Shown: positions 33,889 through 41,685 of the stretch, one piece after another
Layout: every line of letters begins with the position of its first letter
How positions within the stretch are numbered: the stretch's first letter is position 1
IMG/VR virus record: IMGVR_UViG_3300009419_000012
Span: 1 to 64,000 of that record
From: a virus
Length of the DNA: 64,000 nt
Reading direction: 5' to 3' (one strand)
Notes under the pieces: generated by a model
Seen by the model: the letters and a program-made list of their open reading frames with translations, nothing else
The model's database searches: none
Told to the model about the DNA's origin: nothing
Program-made: the position numbers and the translations under genes

Positions 33889-34347
33889 CATGCAAGTGTA
33901 ACATCAGTCCAAAGAATAATCAAGCCTGATGGCCGATTGGTAAATAATTTGGAGACTAAACTCGGACTATACGTGGACGACATTCTAAAAGAATTCATTA
34001 AGAAGTACCCCTTTCTAAGCTACGTGGCTTATGGCGGAAACGAATATATTGGCATTGTACAAAATGTTGACGATATCCTAACCACCGTGTATGACTACGG
34101 TTCCTTGCGAACAGAAACTGAAAAAATAAATTTCCTAGCACTTGGCGAGACCTGGTGGTGGGAAAGCAATCGCACTATTCCAATCAATGTATTTTTGAGA
34201 GCTGACTGGGGACCATTCCGCTACTGCCTTAAAACCATGAATAGCCGTGACGTGGAAATTAGACTTGGCCCTTATGTTAGCCTCAAAGAAATTGCAGCCA
34301 AAAAAACCAAACGTCGATCCATTGTTTTAGTTCGCAAAACTGAGTAA
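33868..34347 (+). CDS. Hypothetical protein, rightward gene within the replication block
   Basis: The frame runs from a TTG at 33868, overlapping the divergent primase start. In-frame TTG codons near 33932-33947 are alternatives and there is no ATG. The C-terminal 130 residues look genuinely coding: LSYVAYGGNEYIGIVQNVD, GETWWWESNRTIPINVFLR, KTMNSRDVEIRLGPYV. No known domain. Its 3' end overlaps the convergent gene by 21 bases. The start is uncertain. Confidence 0.55.
   Translation: MLYYIIHHASVTSVQRIIKPDGRLVNNLETKLGLYVDDILKEFIKKYPFLSYVAYGGNEYIGIVQNVDDILTTVYDYGSLRTETEKINFLALGETWWWESNRTIPINVFLRADWGPFRYCLKTMNSRDVEIRLGPYVSLKEIAAKKTKRRSIVLVRKTE
33895..33923 (-). promoter_or_regulatory. Sigma-70-like promoter for the primase, leaderless geometry
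   Basis: Minus strand: TTGATT (33918-33923), 17-base spacer, TACACT (33895-33900). The seventh base after the -10 is the A of ATG 33888, the second codon of the longest frame. Confidence 0.65.
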
Positions 34348-34908
34348 GTTCATATTTACTACTACCAATTGAGCATATGCTATGGCATGGCTTTTTTTGA
34401 AATAGTAGGAATCATCCTGTGGCTTTTCCCAAACTGTGACAGCAATATCACGCCAGGCCTGCCCTATTAGGTGTCGTTTGGCAGGACGTATAACACTGAG
34501 CAACATGGCCAGGCGTGGAATTGAATCCACAGGTTCTGGCATTTTCTTCAATGTGTTCCAGTGATTGTTCACATGTATCAGCTGTTCAAAGAACCCTTGA
34601 TCTGTGTTGAAACGATTCCAATCTGGTGGCGCTTGCATGAGTTCTTGCAAATGTGCTTCATTGCGTATCTGCTGATAAAGAGTAACATTCAAGAAATCCA
34701 GTTTTAGATATCCACGACTTTCCGCAGTTTCATAGTCTAGGCTGGCAATGCCCAACACAGGATCCACAGGAACGTCTGTGACATATACGCCTGTGTTGTG
34801 CGGTACCAGTTTTGTATCTTTGAGCTGGCTAGCAGGCACGTGTTTTACCAGTGCTAGAATCTTTTGCCTGTCAGCAAAGTCAATATCAATGTCTGATTGG
34901 AATTTCAT
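34327..34908 (-). CDS. Miniature DnaE (C-family DNA polymerase) core-like protein
   Basis: 193 residues from the ATG at 34908 (ATGA overlap with the upstream stop). Short blocks follow the order of the bacterial Pol III alpha catalytic core: SDIDIDF (DnaE P-D-F-D-x-D-F, two catalytic Asp), VPHNTGVYVT (DnaE K-H-A-G-G-V-V-I), GYLKLDFLNV (DnaE G-L-V-K-F-D-F-L-G, third Asp), a LLSVIRPAKR helix (DnaE L-F-R-P-G) and YYFKKSHAIAYA (DnaE F-N-K-S-H-S-A-A-Y-A). The PHP, OB and tau-binding parts are absent and loops are deleted. Either a very reduced polymerase or a domesticated relic; activity is unproven. Confidence 0.6.
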   Translation of the reverse strand: MKFQSDIDIDFADRQKILALVKHVPASQLKDTKLVPHNTGVYVTDVPVDPVLGIASLDYETAESRGYLKLDFLNVTLYQQIRNEAHLQELMQAPPDWNRFNTDQGFFEQLIHVNNHWNTLKKMPEPVDSIPRLAMLLSVIRPAKRHLIGQAWRDIAVTVWEKPQDDSYYFKKSHAIAYAQLVVVNMNLLSFAN

Positions 34909-35606
34909 AGCCCTGCTTGCCCTAGCACATGCTTGCACCATTCAGTGTCAGCCACGTAGTCTTTGAATTTTCGTTGCCAAAAGTCTGGATCAATCCAGTC
35001 AATCAGTATGGCCACTTGACCTTCGTCCAGCCCGTCAAGAAACTCAACTCCAGTATCACAAGAGTATATGATCCAAGGACTTATCCTGCCAGTGACCACA
35101 TGATGACAAATGCGGTTGGCATTGGCATACCTGAAGTAATCCCTAAAGCCGTTTTTAAGTTCAGGATGTTCGTCTGCATAACTCTGCATCTCATTGAGCG
35201 CACGTTCAAGCGCATCCTGTGGAGATTCTTTCTTTAGATACTCATGCAACCACTCTTCGTAAAAACTGTCCTTGCACCAGTGATCTATTTTCTTGTTGTT
35301 CTTTAACAACCAGTCAGTAAAGTGCTGGCTGTTGATTGCTCTGATACCCACCATGTACCGCCCAAACTTAACAAATGCATTGTAATAAGGACTGGTCACA
35401 AAGTCTTCATAGCTTTTGAGTCGAGCACTGCCTTGTGTGGTTTCATAAAAACGCAAGTATGCTCGTAGACCCAGTTGCACCCCTGTTTCTTTTTCCTGTT
35501 GCCACCTGCGCTTTTGCTCGCAAAGATGCGCCGCAAGTGTTGACTCCTTGCGAAACTCTTTTTCACAATAACGACACTTAAAGGTCTGACTTGATTCGCT
35601 TGTCAT
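34905..35606 (-). CDS. Zinc-finger protein of the replication block
   Basis: 233 residues. The N-terminal FKCRYCEKEFRKESTLAAHLCEQKRR is a C2H2/C2HC-type finger. The remaining 190 residues are helical and aromatic-rich (LRAYLRFYETTQG, FGRYMVGIRAI, IIYSCDTGVEFL) without a known domain. It is translationally coupled to the DnaE-like gene downstream and overlaps the gp62-like gene upstream, so a DNA-binding accessory of that protein is plausible. Confidence 0.6.
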   Translation of the reverse strand: MTSESSQTFKCRYCEKEFRKESTLAAHLCEQKRRWQQEKETGVQLGLRAYLRFYETTQGSARLKSYEDFVTSPYYNAFVKFGRYMVGIRAINSQHFTDWLLKNNKKIDHWCKDSFYEEWLHEYLKKESPQDALERALNEMQSYADEHPELKNGFRDYFRYANANRICHHVVTGRISPWIIYSCDTGVEFLDGLDEGQVAILIDWIDPDFWQRKFKDYVADTEWCKHVLGQAGL

Positions 35607-36042
35607 CCCACCCTAGTTCCTTTGCCGTGCGTTTGATATCTTCTTTGCTGTTGATGCTGGCAAGCAATTCAAGATCATCTCGCTTGAGATGTGGATACAA
35701 CTGATTCAAAAACTTTAGATGCTTGTTTTCGTAGCCAGCATTTTTTTTCTTGTTTGGAATATACTGATGCTTGAATGTACCAATGCCAGGACTTACTGCC
35801 GTGGCACATAGCCATTGTAACTTTGGATGTTTGCTGATGTCAAAGTAGTTGGTGTTGAGATTTTCATTACAACTCATCACATAGTAAGCCTGGATGTTGC
35901 TGGGCGCTTGCACTTGACTGCTCCAACGCAACATCAAATACAAACTAAATTTCTTCTTTTCTTCGTCAGTCAGCTCATCGTAGAAGTCTCGATTCTTACG
36001 ATCCAGCTGTGCCATTTCGTTGTTGATGTTTAGCTTATCCAT
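35578..36042 (-). CDS. Possible gp62-like clamp-loader small subunit
   Basis: 154 residues. RKNRDFYDELTDEEKKKFSLYLMLRWSS, NTNYFDISKHPKLQWLCATAV and NKKKNAGYENKHLKFLNQLYPHLK form an order recalling gp62 of T4-like phages (short helical start, hydrophobic R-W/F-x-S segment, N-x-x-x-x-x-x-x-K-x-P). The C-terminus ends DIKRTAKELGWDDKRIKSDL. The assignment rests on pattern and position, since gp44 and gp45 are not in the window. Confidence 0.4.
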   Translation of the reverse strand: MDKLNINNEMAQLDRKNRDFYDELTDEEKKKFSLYLMLRWSSQVQAPSNIQAYYVMSCNENLNTNYFDISKHPKLQWLCATAVSPGIGTFKHQYIPNKKKNAGYENKHLKFLNQLYPHLKRDDLELLASINSKEDIKRTAKELGWDDKRIKSDL

Positions 36043-36274
36043 TTTGTTTCTTCAGCGTGTAGAGTATTTTAGCACGTTCTAGACATTCTTGCAAGCCAGG
36101 ATCATCCCGATAGCGAGCATCAAACATCATGTTGATAAAGTCGTTTAGATCGTACAAGGCATCTGCCACAACCATTTCTTGTAGATCTGGATGCTTGATG
36201 TACACAGTATCCGCACCATCTGTGTGATGCATGATATTGATAGTTGTACAGTTCTTAATGGTTGCGTTTGCCAT
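36035..36274 (-). CDS. Small hypothetical protein of the replication block
   Basis: 79 residues from the ATG at 36274 (MANATIKN), which avoids a longer overlap with the cupin gene. Acidic/helical, with IKHPDLQEMVVADALYDLNDFINMMFDARY and a Cys/Lys-rich C-terminus. No recognised domain. Overlaps neighbours by 8 and 20 bases. Confidence 0.55.
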   Translation of the reverse strand: MANATIKNCTTINIMHHTDGADTVYIKHPDLQEMVVADALYDLNDFINMMFDARYRDDPGLQECLERAKILYTLKKQNG

Positions 36275-36593
36275 CGAACACACAGTTGAAAAGCAAATGC
36301 ATTTCGCCGTCGTTGATCACCCGATGGAAAGCACCGTCTGGAATAAGCACAACGTCACCGCCTACAACTGCAAACGGTTCTGAATCTTCTTCACCCACAA
36401 TCATTTTGCCTGATCCCTGTACAAAGAAGTACACTTCTTCTTGGCCAGGATGTCTATGTCCTCTAGTGCTTTGATCACGATACAATTTTGTTGAACTTAG
36501 CACAAGATTGTTCAAGGTCTTGTTGTCTTTGAGTAGGTAAGTTTCATTGTCCTTGACAATTTCGCCACCAATATCATGTACATTGAGTTTCAT
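36255..36593 (-). CDS. Cupin-domain protein
   Basis: 112 residues. RGHRHPGQEEVYFFVQGSGKM is cupin motif 1 (two His, Glu) and IPDGAFHRVIND motif 2 (His), so the metal site is complete. Single-domain small cupins of this type include sugar isomerases/epimerases, dioxygenases and binding proteins, and nothing here selects among them. It starts directly after the stop of the 166-residue gene. Confidence 0.75.
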   Translation of the reverse strand: MKLNVHDIGGEIVKDNETYLLKDNKTLNNLVLSSTKLYRDQSTRGHRHPGQEEVYFFVQGSGKMIVGEEDSEPFAVVGGDVVLIPDGAFHRVINDGEMHLLFNCVFDGKRNH

Positions 36594-37094
36594 TTACCAT
36601 ACCTTTCCGTAGTCTACTACTTCACATTGTCTGCTGATCTCTTTCACAAAGTATGCACACACAGGATTGTCTCCGGTGGTTAGTGGAATGGCCAACAGTT
36701 GTCCTGGGCGCAGTTTAGGAAAGTACCATTTGGTGTCATGATAGATGTCCATGATGTCCACTGGAAAAAACTCTGGCTTAAAACTCTTCAGCGGGTTGAA
36801 TGTAAACACACTAAAGCCACGATCGTTGATACTGGTCAATGGCACAACTTCTAGGTCTCCAAAGTCAGGTTCGCCAATCAGGATCTGCCAGTCCACAGGC
36901 ATTTTAATTGTGTGCGGTCCTATGCGTAATACCAAGGCCGGCGAGTTGAAACTTTCTAGGAATATCAGTGGAATAAAAAAGTAGTCTGGGTCCTTGGGAT
37001 TGCTGTTGTCAAAAACACAAAAGCGCAGATCATCTACTTCATCCGGTATTTCATCCATTTCAAAACTTGTGTTGTCTAAGGTTAAAATTCTCAT
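36594..37094 (-). CDS. Hypothetical beta-rich protein, 166 residues
   Basis: MRILTLDNTSFEMDEIPDEV, then alternating strands (FFIPLIFLESFNSPALVLRIG, VVPLTSINDRGFSVFTFNP), ending CEVVDYGKVW. No domain recognised, no membrane segment. It lies between uvsW and the cupin gene in one leftward transcript. Confidence 0.55.
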   Translation of the reverse strand: MRILTLDNTSFEMDEIPDEVDDLRFCVFDNSNPKDPDYFFIPLIFLESFNSPALVLRIGPHTIKMPVDWQILIGEPDFGDLEVVPLTSINDRGFSVFTFNPLKSFKPEFFPVDIMDIYHDTKWYFPKLRPGQLLAIPLTTGDNPVCAYFVKEISRQCEVVDYGKVW

Positions 37095-37107
37095 TTTTCT
37101 TCTTTCA

Positions 37108-38562
37108 TTATTGCCATTCTGTTTTTTCTACCGCAAAAGGATAGTTAGCTTCTTTATAAAATTGTTTACGTTTGGTCAAATGGCGTTTGGCAAACTTGCA
37201 TGTGCTAGTAATGTCCCATATCTGCACAAAGTCTTTGTCTTCTGCTTTGCGAATACCACGTCCAATACTTTGTATAACCCTAACAAAACTCTTTCCAGGT
37301 TCAACCAAAACCAAGTTAAAGATCCTGGGTATGTTGATACCCACAGCAGCCACACCGTATGTGGCCACAATGATTTTGCCTGTTGCTGTGGCCACGTCAT
37401 CGTATTCATCTTGTCTGTCCTTTGCTTTGGTTGCACCCGACACAAATACTGCATTGTCGCCCAGGCGTTTGACCAGTTCTTGTCCTGCGGCCACACGGTC
37501 TACCAAGATAAGAGTATTGCCTGTGTCTTTGATGGTGCCTGCTAGCTTGGCAATGTAGTCCAATCGCTCAGGTGTGTCTAGTAGGTATTTGAGTTCGCTT
37601 TGATAGTTTGAGTATTCCACATGGTCCACAAGTTGCACCACGTTCACGTGACATTGACTAAGGTGTCCTGCTTCTTGTAGTGTTGCGGCCTTCAAACTGC
37701 CCACAACCTCGCCAAGAGCACACTTGATGCTCATCCACTCATATTGCTCTTTGGGTATGGTTCCTGTGAGTCCCCAGCGAATAGGAATGTGCCCCATCAC
37801 TCCTGTCAGCAGAGTCTTTAATGCATCTGCTTTGGCCATGTGTACTTCATCTACAATAACACACACAACATCTTCCAAAAACTCACCAATGGTGATATCT
37901 GCTTCTGCATTTTTTGTGTTCTTGAGCAAGATGTTTAGACTTTGCCAGGTGCAGATTGTGTGCTGGCGACCAAACTCTTTGAGATCTCCAAAGTACACAC
38001 CAACGTCAAGCCCCATGTTGAGATAGTCTTTGTGTGTTTGTGTCACTAGACTCTTGTTGGGCACAATAACAATACTACGACCATAGGGTGTGACTGCATC
38101 GCTTAGTGCGGCTGTGATAACAGTTTTACCTGCACCTGTTGCCACTTCTTGCACACTTTGCGGATTCTCAAAGAAACGATTTATAATCTCCACCTGATAG
38201 TCACGCATGGCCATGGGCTGACCTTCCATTGGGTGACCCTTGGGCCAGGCAATGTGCCCGTAACTGTTTTCAGTTACTGCGGTAAAATCAAATGTGGTCT
38301 TGTAGTCGCGAGTGTCTTCAACATCAATATCATAACCTTGTTCGGTTAGATAAGGCAGAATCTCAGGCAGCAGATTGATGTAAGTGCTACCCCCTAATTG
38401 GAAAAAGCTAACCTTGCCATCCCAACGTCCCAGTCGCACTGCGGGCAAGTATCTTGCTCCAGGAATATCAAACTTAAATTTATCTACTAGTGCTTTGCGT
38501 TCAGCAAGTTCTAGTCCTTCAATTTTTACGTTTACTTCGTCTTTAATAATCAATTTTGCCAT
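37108..38562 (-). CDS. uvsW: UvsW-like superfamily 2 helicase
   Basis: 484 residues. N-terminal DNA-binding module with GARYLPAVRLGRWDGKVSFF (the typical UvsW/XPB-like start). Motor domain 1: MRDYQVEIINRF (Q-motif), ATGAGKT (Walker A, about residue 143), VIVDEVHMA (DExH) and GLTGTIP. Motor domain 2: LILVDRVAAGQEL, VATYGVAAVGINIPR, QSIGRGIRKAEDK. In T4 this enzyme unwinds R-loops and branched DNA and helps the switch from origin- to recombination-dependent replication. Its mRNA is predicted to be leaderless. Confidence 0.93.
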   Translation of the reverse strand: MAKLIIKDEVNVKIEGLELAERKALVDKFKFDIPGARYLPAVRLGRWDGKVSFFQLGGSTYINLLPEILPYLTEQGYDIDVEDTRDYKTTFDFTAVTENSYGHIAWPKGHPMEGQPMAMRDYQVEIINRFFENPQSVQEVATGAGKTVITAALSDAVTPYGRSIVIVPNKSLVTQTHKDYLNMGLDVGVYFGDLKEFGRQHTICTWQSLNILLKNTKNAEADITIGEFLEDVVCVIVDEVHMAKADALKTLLTGVMGHIPIRWGLTGTIPKEQYEWMSIKCALGEVVGSLKAATLQEAGHLSQCHVNVVQLVDHVEYSNYQSELKYLLDTPERLDYIAKLAGTIKDTGNTLILVDRVAAGQELVKRLGDNAVFVSGATKAKDRQDEYDDVATATGKIIVATYGVAAVGINIPRIFNLVLVEPGKSFVRVIQSIGRGIRKAEDKDFVQIWDITSTCKFAKRHLTKRKQFYKEANYPFAVEKTEWQ

Positions 38563-38568
38563 AATAGC

Positions 38569-38597
38569 ACTATAACATGAACGTTAACAAAAAGCAA
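38569..38597 (-). promoter_or_regulatory. Sigma-70-like promoter for uvsW, leaderless geometry
   Basis: Minus strand: TTGCTT (38592-38597), 17-base spacer, TATAGT (38569-38574), six bases, then ATG at 38562. Confidence 0.7.
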
Positions 38598-38603
38598 TAC
38601 CCC

Positions 38604-39734
38604 TTACCCAAGTTTATGGTTAAAATAAATAATCTTCCGGCTGTTCTGCACCATGAGTGATTTTTCTGCGCCGGCCAACAACCCAGCATGACTGATCAGT
38701 AACGGGATAGTGTCAAGCTCTCGCATGACCTTGTGTGTCCATATCACTGGTGCATCAGATACATTTGTTTTGTTTTTGTTGCCTTGAACTTCTACGTTTT
38801 CTGTGCCCAATAGCTCAAGGTATTTTTGATCACTGCCGCTGGCACTAGGGTCAAACACAATCATGGGCAATCTATTTACCAGCTGTGCATAGGCAAACAG
38901 CCTGGGTATTTGTCCAAAATCTCCAATGAGTTCGTAACTGGACTTGCGTATGAACACACTGATGTCTGGACCAGCAATGTGATCAACTTCTGCCCACACA
39001 CTGTCACTGATAGTGTAGCCTAGCTCACTGCCTAGGTCAGCCAGTCGCAGTAGATTATCATCTGTAAAATCCACACCTTGTTCTGCCAAGTACTCTAGCA
39101 AACTTGATTCAGCGTTTTCAATTCTAAGTTGACCATTGATTCGTGTTAGTTCAATTGCATAAGTCTGTTGTTCTGCGGCTAGAATCTCATCCATGATCTC
39201 ACTCAGCTCTTCGCTGATCTCAAACTGGTTGGCCTTGGCCCAGGCCACAACAAAATTTACATTGAACTCGCTCAGTGCAATGTTCCAGCTTTTTTCTTCT
39301 TTGTCAAATTGTGCAAAGCCTTGTCGTTGTTGTAGCAACTCTCTCAACTGTTGAATCATTTTAGTGTCGTAAGGAAACTTCAACACCATATGGTCGCCGT
39401 CAACCCAACAACGTCGACTCCGGTCAAGCATGCGCAAGGGTTTACGATACTGTGGCGCCGCCATTGGCTCAATGTTGATTCCTTTGCTGGCCAGTTGTCG
39501 TTGATACTTGAATATCAACTTCAAGGCAAGGTCGGCTTGACGATCAGTTAGTGCGCCTGAGCCGAGTGTGTGGTCAGTAACACTGTCAAGAAAGGATGTG
39601 TCATAACGTGCTAGGCTTACAATAGGATCAAACTCATAGCCAAGCCAACCAGAGCTCTTGACATTGCCTTGTGCAATATCTCTTTTGCCGGCTATCACTT
39701 CTAAATAATCTTCGACCGTAGGAAAGGTTTTCAT
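38604..39734 (-). CDS. Hypothetical replication-associated protein with HARP-like domain
   Basis: 376 residues from the ATG at 39734 (MKTFPTVEDYLEVI), where the promoter places +1. LKFPYDTKMIQQLRELLQQRQGFAQFDKEEKSWNIALSEFN (about residues 120-160) has the pattern of the HARP annealing domain of SMARCAL1-type helicases, but no helicase motor is attached. The C-terminal part (LRLADLGSELGYTIS, PVIWTHKVMRELDTIPLLISHAG) is unassigned. It lies next to UvsW and could act with it as a separate DNA-annealing module. This is inferred from context. Confidence 0.5.
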   Translation of the reverse strand: MKTFPTVEDYLEVIAGKRDIAQGNVKSSGWLGYEFDPIVSLARYDTSFLDSVTDHTLGSGALTDRQADLALKLIFKYQRQLASKGINIEPMAAPQYRKPLRMLDRSRRCWVDGDHMVLKFPYDTKMIQQLRELLQQRQGFAQFDKEEKSWNIALSEFNVNFVVAWAKANQFEISEELSEIMDEILAAEQQTYAIELTRINGQLRIENAESSLLEYLAEQGVDFTDDNLLRLADLGSELGYTISDSVWAEVDHIAGPDISVFIRKSSYELIGDFGQIPRLFAYAQLVNRLPMIVFDPSASGSDQKYLELLGTENVEVQGNKNKTNVSDAPVIWTHKVMRELDTIPLLISHAGLLAGAEKSLMVQNSRKIIYFNHKLG

Positions 39735-39739
39735 GCTGT

Positions 39740-39768
39740 ATTGTAACACCTGCATAAACAGAAGTCAA
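39740..39768 (-). promoter_or_regulatory. Sigma-70-like promoter built into a terminator tail
   Basis: Minus strand: TTGACT (39763-39768), 17-base spacer, TACAAT (39740-39745), five bases, ATG 39734. The two leading T of the -35 are the last T of the upstream terminator's T-run. Confidence 0.7.
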
Positions 39769-39796
39769 AAAAAAGCCCTATCATTTCTGATAGGGC
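39767..39796 (-). terminator. Rho-independent terminator after the AAA+ gene
   Basis: Minus strand: GCCCTATCA-GAAA-TGATAGGGC followed by eight T. Nine perfect pairs with a GAAA tetraloop. The T-run merges with the -35 box of the next gene. Confidence 0.95.
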
Positions 39797-39865
39797 TGTT
39801 AAGGGGGTTGTGGAAAGGAGCTAACAAACCACAACCATTAAACGGAATAGTATCCGCTTAATTCT

Positions 39866-40909
39866 TTACGCAACCTTCATACAGGTTGTACGTGCCATTT
39901 TTTCCCAGCTGTTAGGAAAGCTCTTGTACAGTTGAGCAATCTTGATTGCCATACGCAAGCTCATTTCACGCAATGCATTCTTGTTGGCATCCATGAACTC
40001 AATAATCATGTCTTGACCAACATCGCTGATGTCCATGTCTTCGAACAAAGCACCAGTCTTGGCAATTTGCTTGATACGCAACAACTTGTCACGCATGGTG
40101 TCCAGAGTCAAGTCAAGATAGTGACAACGTGACTGCAATGCATCCAAGTGGTCCTTGAGCTTCTGGCTCTTCATCTTGTCAAACTTCATGTTGGTGATAA
40201 ACACAACAGAGCCTTTGAACTCAAAGCTGTCTGGGATGCCTTCGCGGCGCAATGCACTTGACTCTGACAACCAAGAAATCTTACGCTTCTTGCCCGAGTC
40301 CAAGGCACCCTTTAACAGGTTCAAACTAACGTCATCTAACAAAATACTGTCGCAGTCGTCAAACACAACCACACAATTCTCATCCGAGTACTTGTACAGA
40401 GTTTGGAACAAGCCAATAGGAGTAGCAGAGCCTTTGACAACTTCTGCGCGAAGCCTGCGGCCTGCGATAGTGTCAAACAGGGTAGCCTTTTCGATCTCTT
40501 GCTCTACACCGTATGACTTACCAACTCCAGGAGGGCCACTCACAATCATTGCACGGATGTCGCCAGCCACAGCGGCCTTGGTCATCTCTGTAATCATTTC
40601 AAAACGCTCGGCAATATCAGCCATGCGTTCTTCGTCAGTTTGTGACGCTTGCACAACTGCTTCAACATCTGAGTCCATGGGTGCAACAACACCTTCAAAA
40701 TCGCCTTCACCGGCAAACTCGTAGTCTGTCATGCCTTCAACTTTGACACGGATTTCTTCTGGAAAGCCAGGAAACTTGCCACCGTTCTTCACAGTAACAT
40801 AACCACCTTTGGCAGTCATCTTAAACTGCTCTACGAGCTGGAACACTTGTCCAGACACGTCTGTTGCACGATAAGCACCTGACTTGATACGGATGAATGC
40901 TGTTGACAT
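39866..40909 (-). CDS. AAA+ ATPase
   Basis: 347 residues. The N-terminal 100 residues are beta-rich and unassigned. The ATPase core has VSGPPGVGKS (Walker A, about residue 125), VVVFDDCDS (Walker B), VVFITN (sensor 1) and LREMSLRMAI (sensor 2 helix). The build is of the MoxR/clamp-loader-like single-ring type common in large phages. The target is unknown; protein remodelling in replication or metallo-cofactor insertion are both possible. Transcribed alone between its own promoter (40952-40980) and the terminator at 39767-39796. Confidence 0.8.
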   Translation of the reverse strand: MSTAFIRIKSGAYRATDVSGQVFQLVEQFKMTAKGGYVTVKNGGKFPGFPEEIRVKVEGMTDYEFAGEGDFEGVVAPMDSDVEAVVQASQTDEERMADIAERFEMITEMTKAAVAGDIRAMIVSGPPGVGKSYGVEQEIEKATLFDTIAGRRLRAEVVKGSATPIGLFQTLYKYSDENCVVVFDDCDSILLDDVSLNLLKGALDSGKKRKISWLSESSALRREGIPDSFEFKGSVVFITNMKFDKMKSQKLKDHLDALQSRCHYLDLTLDTMRDKLLRIKQIAKTGALFEDMDISDVGQDMIIEFMDANKNALREMSLRMAIKIAQLYKSFPNSWEKMARTTCMKVA

Positions 40910-40930
40910 TTAAGGGCTCCTTTTTTATGT

Positions 40931-40945
40931 CGTTTGTTTAACTTA
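40931..40945 (-). promoter_or_regulatory. Shared 5'-leader element TAAGTTAAACAAACG
   Basis: The minus strand TAAGTTAAACAAACG begins at the expected +1 of the AAA+ transcript. It is identical in 15 bases at 41127-41141 and in 13 bases at 46221-46233, each time directly after a -10 box and before a GGAGCC ribosome site. Confidence 0.65.
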
Positions 40946-40951
40946 ACCTAT

Positions 40952-40980
40952 AGTATAGCAAAAACGGGCTTATTGGTCAA
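40952..40980 (-). promoter_or_regulatory. GGTTGACC-type early promoter for the AAA+ gene
   Basis: Minus strand: TTGACC (40975-40980), spacer AATAAGCCCGTTTTTGC (17), TATACT (40952-40957). It shares GGTTGACC, spacer GCCC-TTT and GC before the -10 with the promoters at 41149, 45846, 46240 and 7259. Confidence 0.85.
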
Positions 40981-41116
40981 CCGTTTGTGTTGCTTGTTCT
41001 ACAAGAATTTGTTGCGAAAAAACAACACCGCCGTTGGCTACTTTATACATCTCTGCTACATCTTTGACGTAAAATTGCATGATTTTACCTTGTGCAGTGA
41101 TAAGAGTGTATTGCAT
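40970..41116 (-). CDS. Small early protein, 48 residues
   Basis: ATG at 41116 after an early promoter, the shared leader and a GGAGCC ribosome site. Sequence features: MQYTLITAQGKIMQFYVKDV, then a mixed strand/helix part and the end VEQATQTVDQ. Its last codons contain the -35 box of the next promoter. No known domain, but the complete promoter-leader-ribosome-site set supports it as real. Confidence 0.65.
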   Translation of the reverse strand: MQYTLITAQGKIMQFYVKDVAEMYKVANGGVVFSQQILVEQATQTVDQ

Positions 41117-41126
41117 TTAGCGGCTC

Positions 41127-41141
41127 CGTTTGTTTAACTTA
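41127..41141 (-). promoter_or_regulatory. Shared 5'-leader element TAAGTTAAACAAACG
   Basis: Identical to 40931-40945 over 15 bases. It starts about one base after the expected +1 and is followed by GGAGCC and the ATG at 41116. Confidence 0.65.
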
Positions 41142-41148
41142 TGCATAT

Positions 41149-41177
41149 ATTATAGCAAAACGGGCCATAATGGTCAA
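41149..41177 (-). promoter_or_regulatory. GGTTGACC-type early promoter for the 48-residue gene
   Basis: Minus strand: TTGACC (41172-41177), spacer ATTATGGCCCGTTTTGC (17), TATAAT (41149-41154). Confidence 0.85.
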
Positions 41178-41196
41178 CCACTAAAAACCCCAGTGT

Positions 41197-41685
41197 TTAT
41201 GCGGGTTCTGCAGGGGTGTTTTGGGCAGATAGCTTGCAAAGTAGCTGAAAATGCTCGTATGCAGCCTTAATACTTTCGTTTGCTAGCAGTTTCTGCGCTT
41301 CTTCTTGTAGTGCTACACCAGCGGCTTCTGCGGCTTCGCGGGCTGAAGGCCACTCCAACTGACGTGCATCCTCGCCAAATTCCTTGATCAAGTTAGCCCA
41401 TGCTCGGCGTTGCCCAGGAGTCATTTCCTTTTGACGCATGCGATAGTTGGCACGAAGCTCTGTGGCTTCCATGATTTTTTTGCTCACAGCATCTTCGCAG
41501 TATTTGGCCGCGGCCATCATGGGCACGATATCAGGGTCCACACTGTAGCAACGACTGGTTATACCTTTTTGCTTGATAATAACAGTCGTGCCTAACGGAA
41601 TGTAGTCCATCATCTCGTTGTCGTACTCGCCAATCTCAACGTATCGACGCCCAACTTTTTTGTAAATTCCTGTTGGCTTTTTCAT
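41197..41685 (-). CDS. Hypothetical protein, 162 residues
   Basis: Basic N-terminal strands (GIYKKVGRRYVEIGEYD, LGTTVIIKQKGITSRCYSV), then helices rich in Ala, Glu and Lys (DARQLEWPSAREAAEAAGVA). No recognised domain. ATGA overlap with the upstream PLP-fold gene. Last gene of a long leftward early operon. Confidence 0.6.
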   Translation of the reverse strand: MKKPTGIYKKVGRRYVEIGEYDNEMMDYIPLGTTVIIKQKGITSRCYSVDPDIVPMMAAAKYCEDAVSKKIMEATELRANYRMRQKEMTPGQRRAWANLIKEFGEDARQLEWPSAREAAEAAGVALQEEAQKLLANESIKAAYEHFQLLCKLSAQNTPAEPA

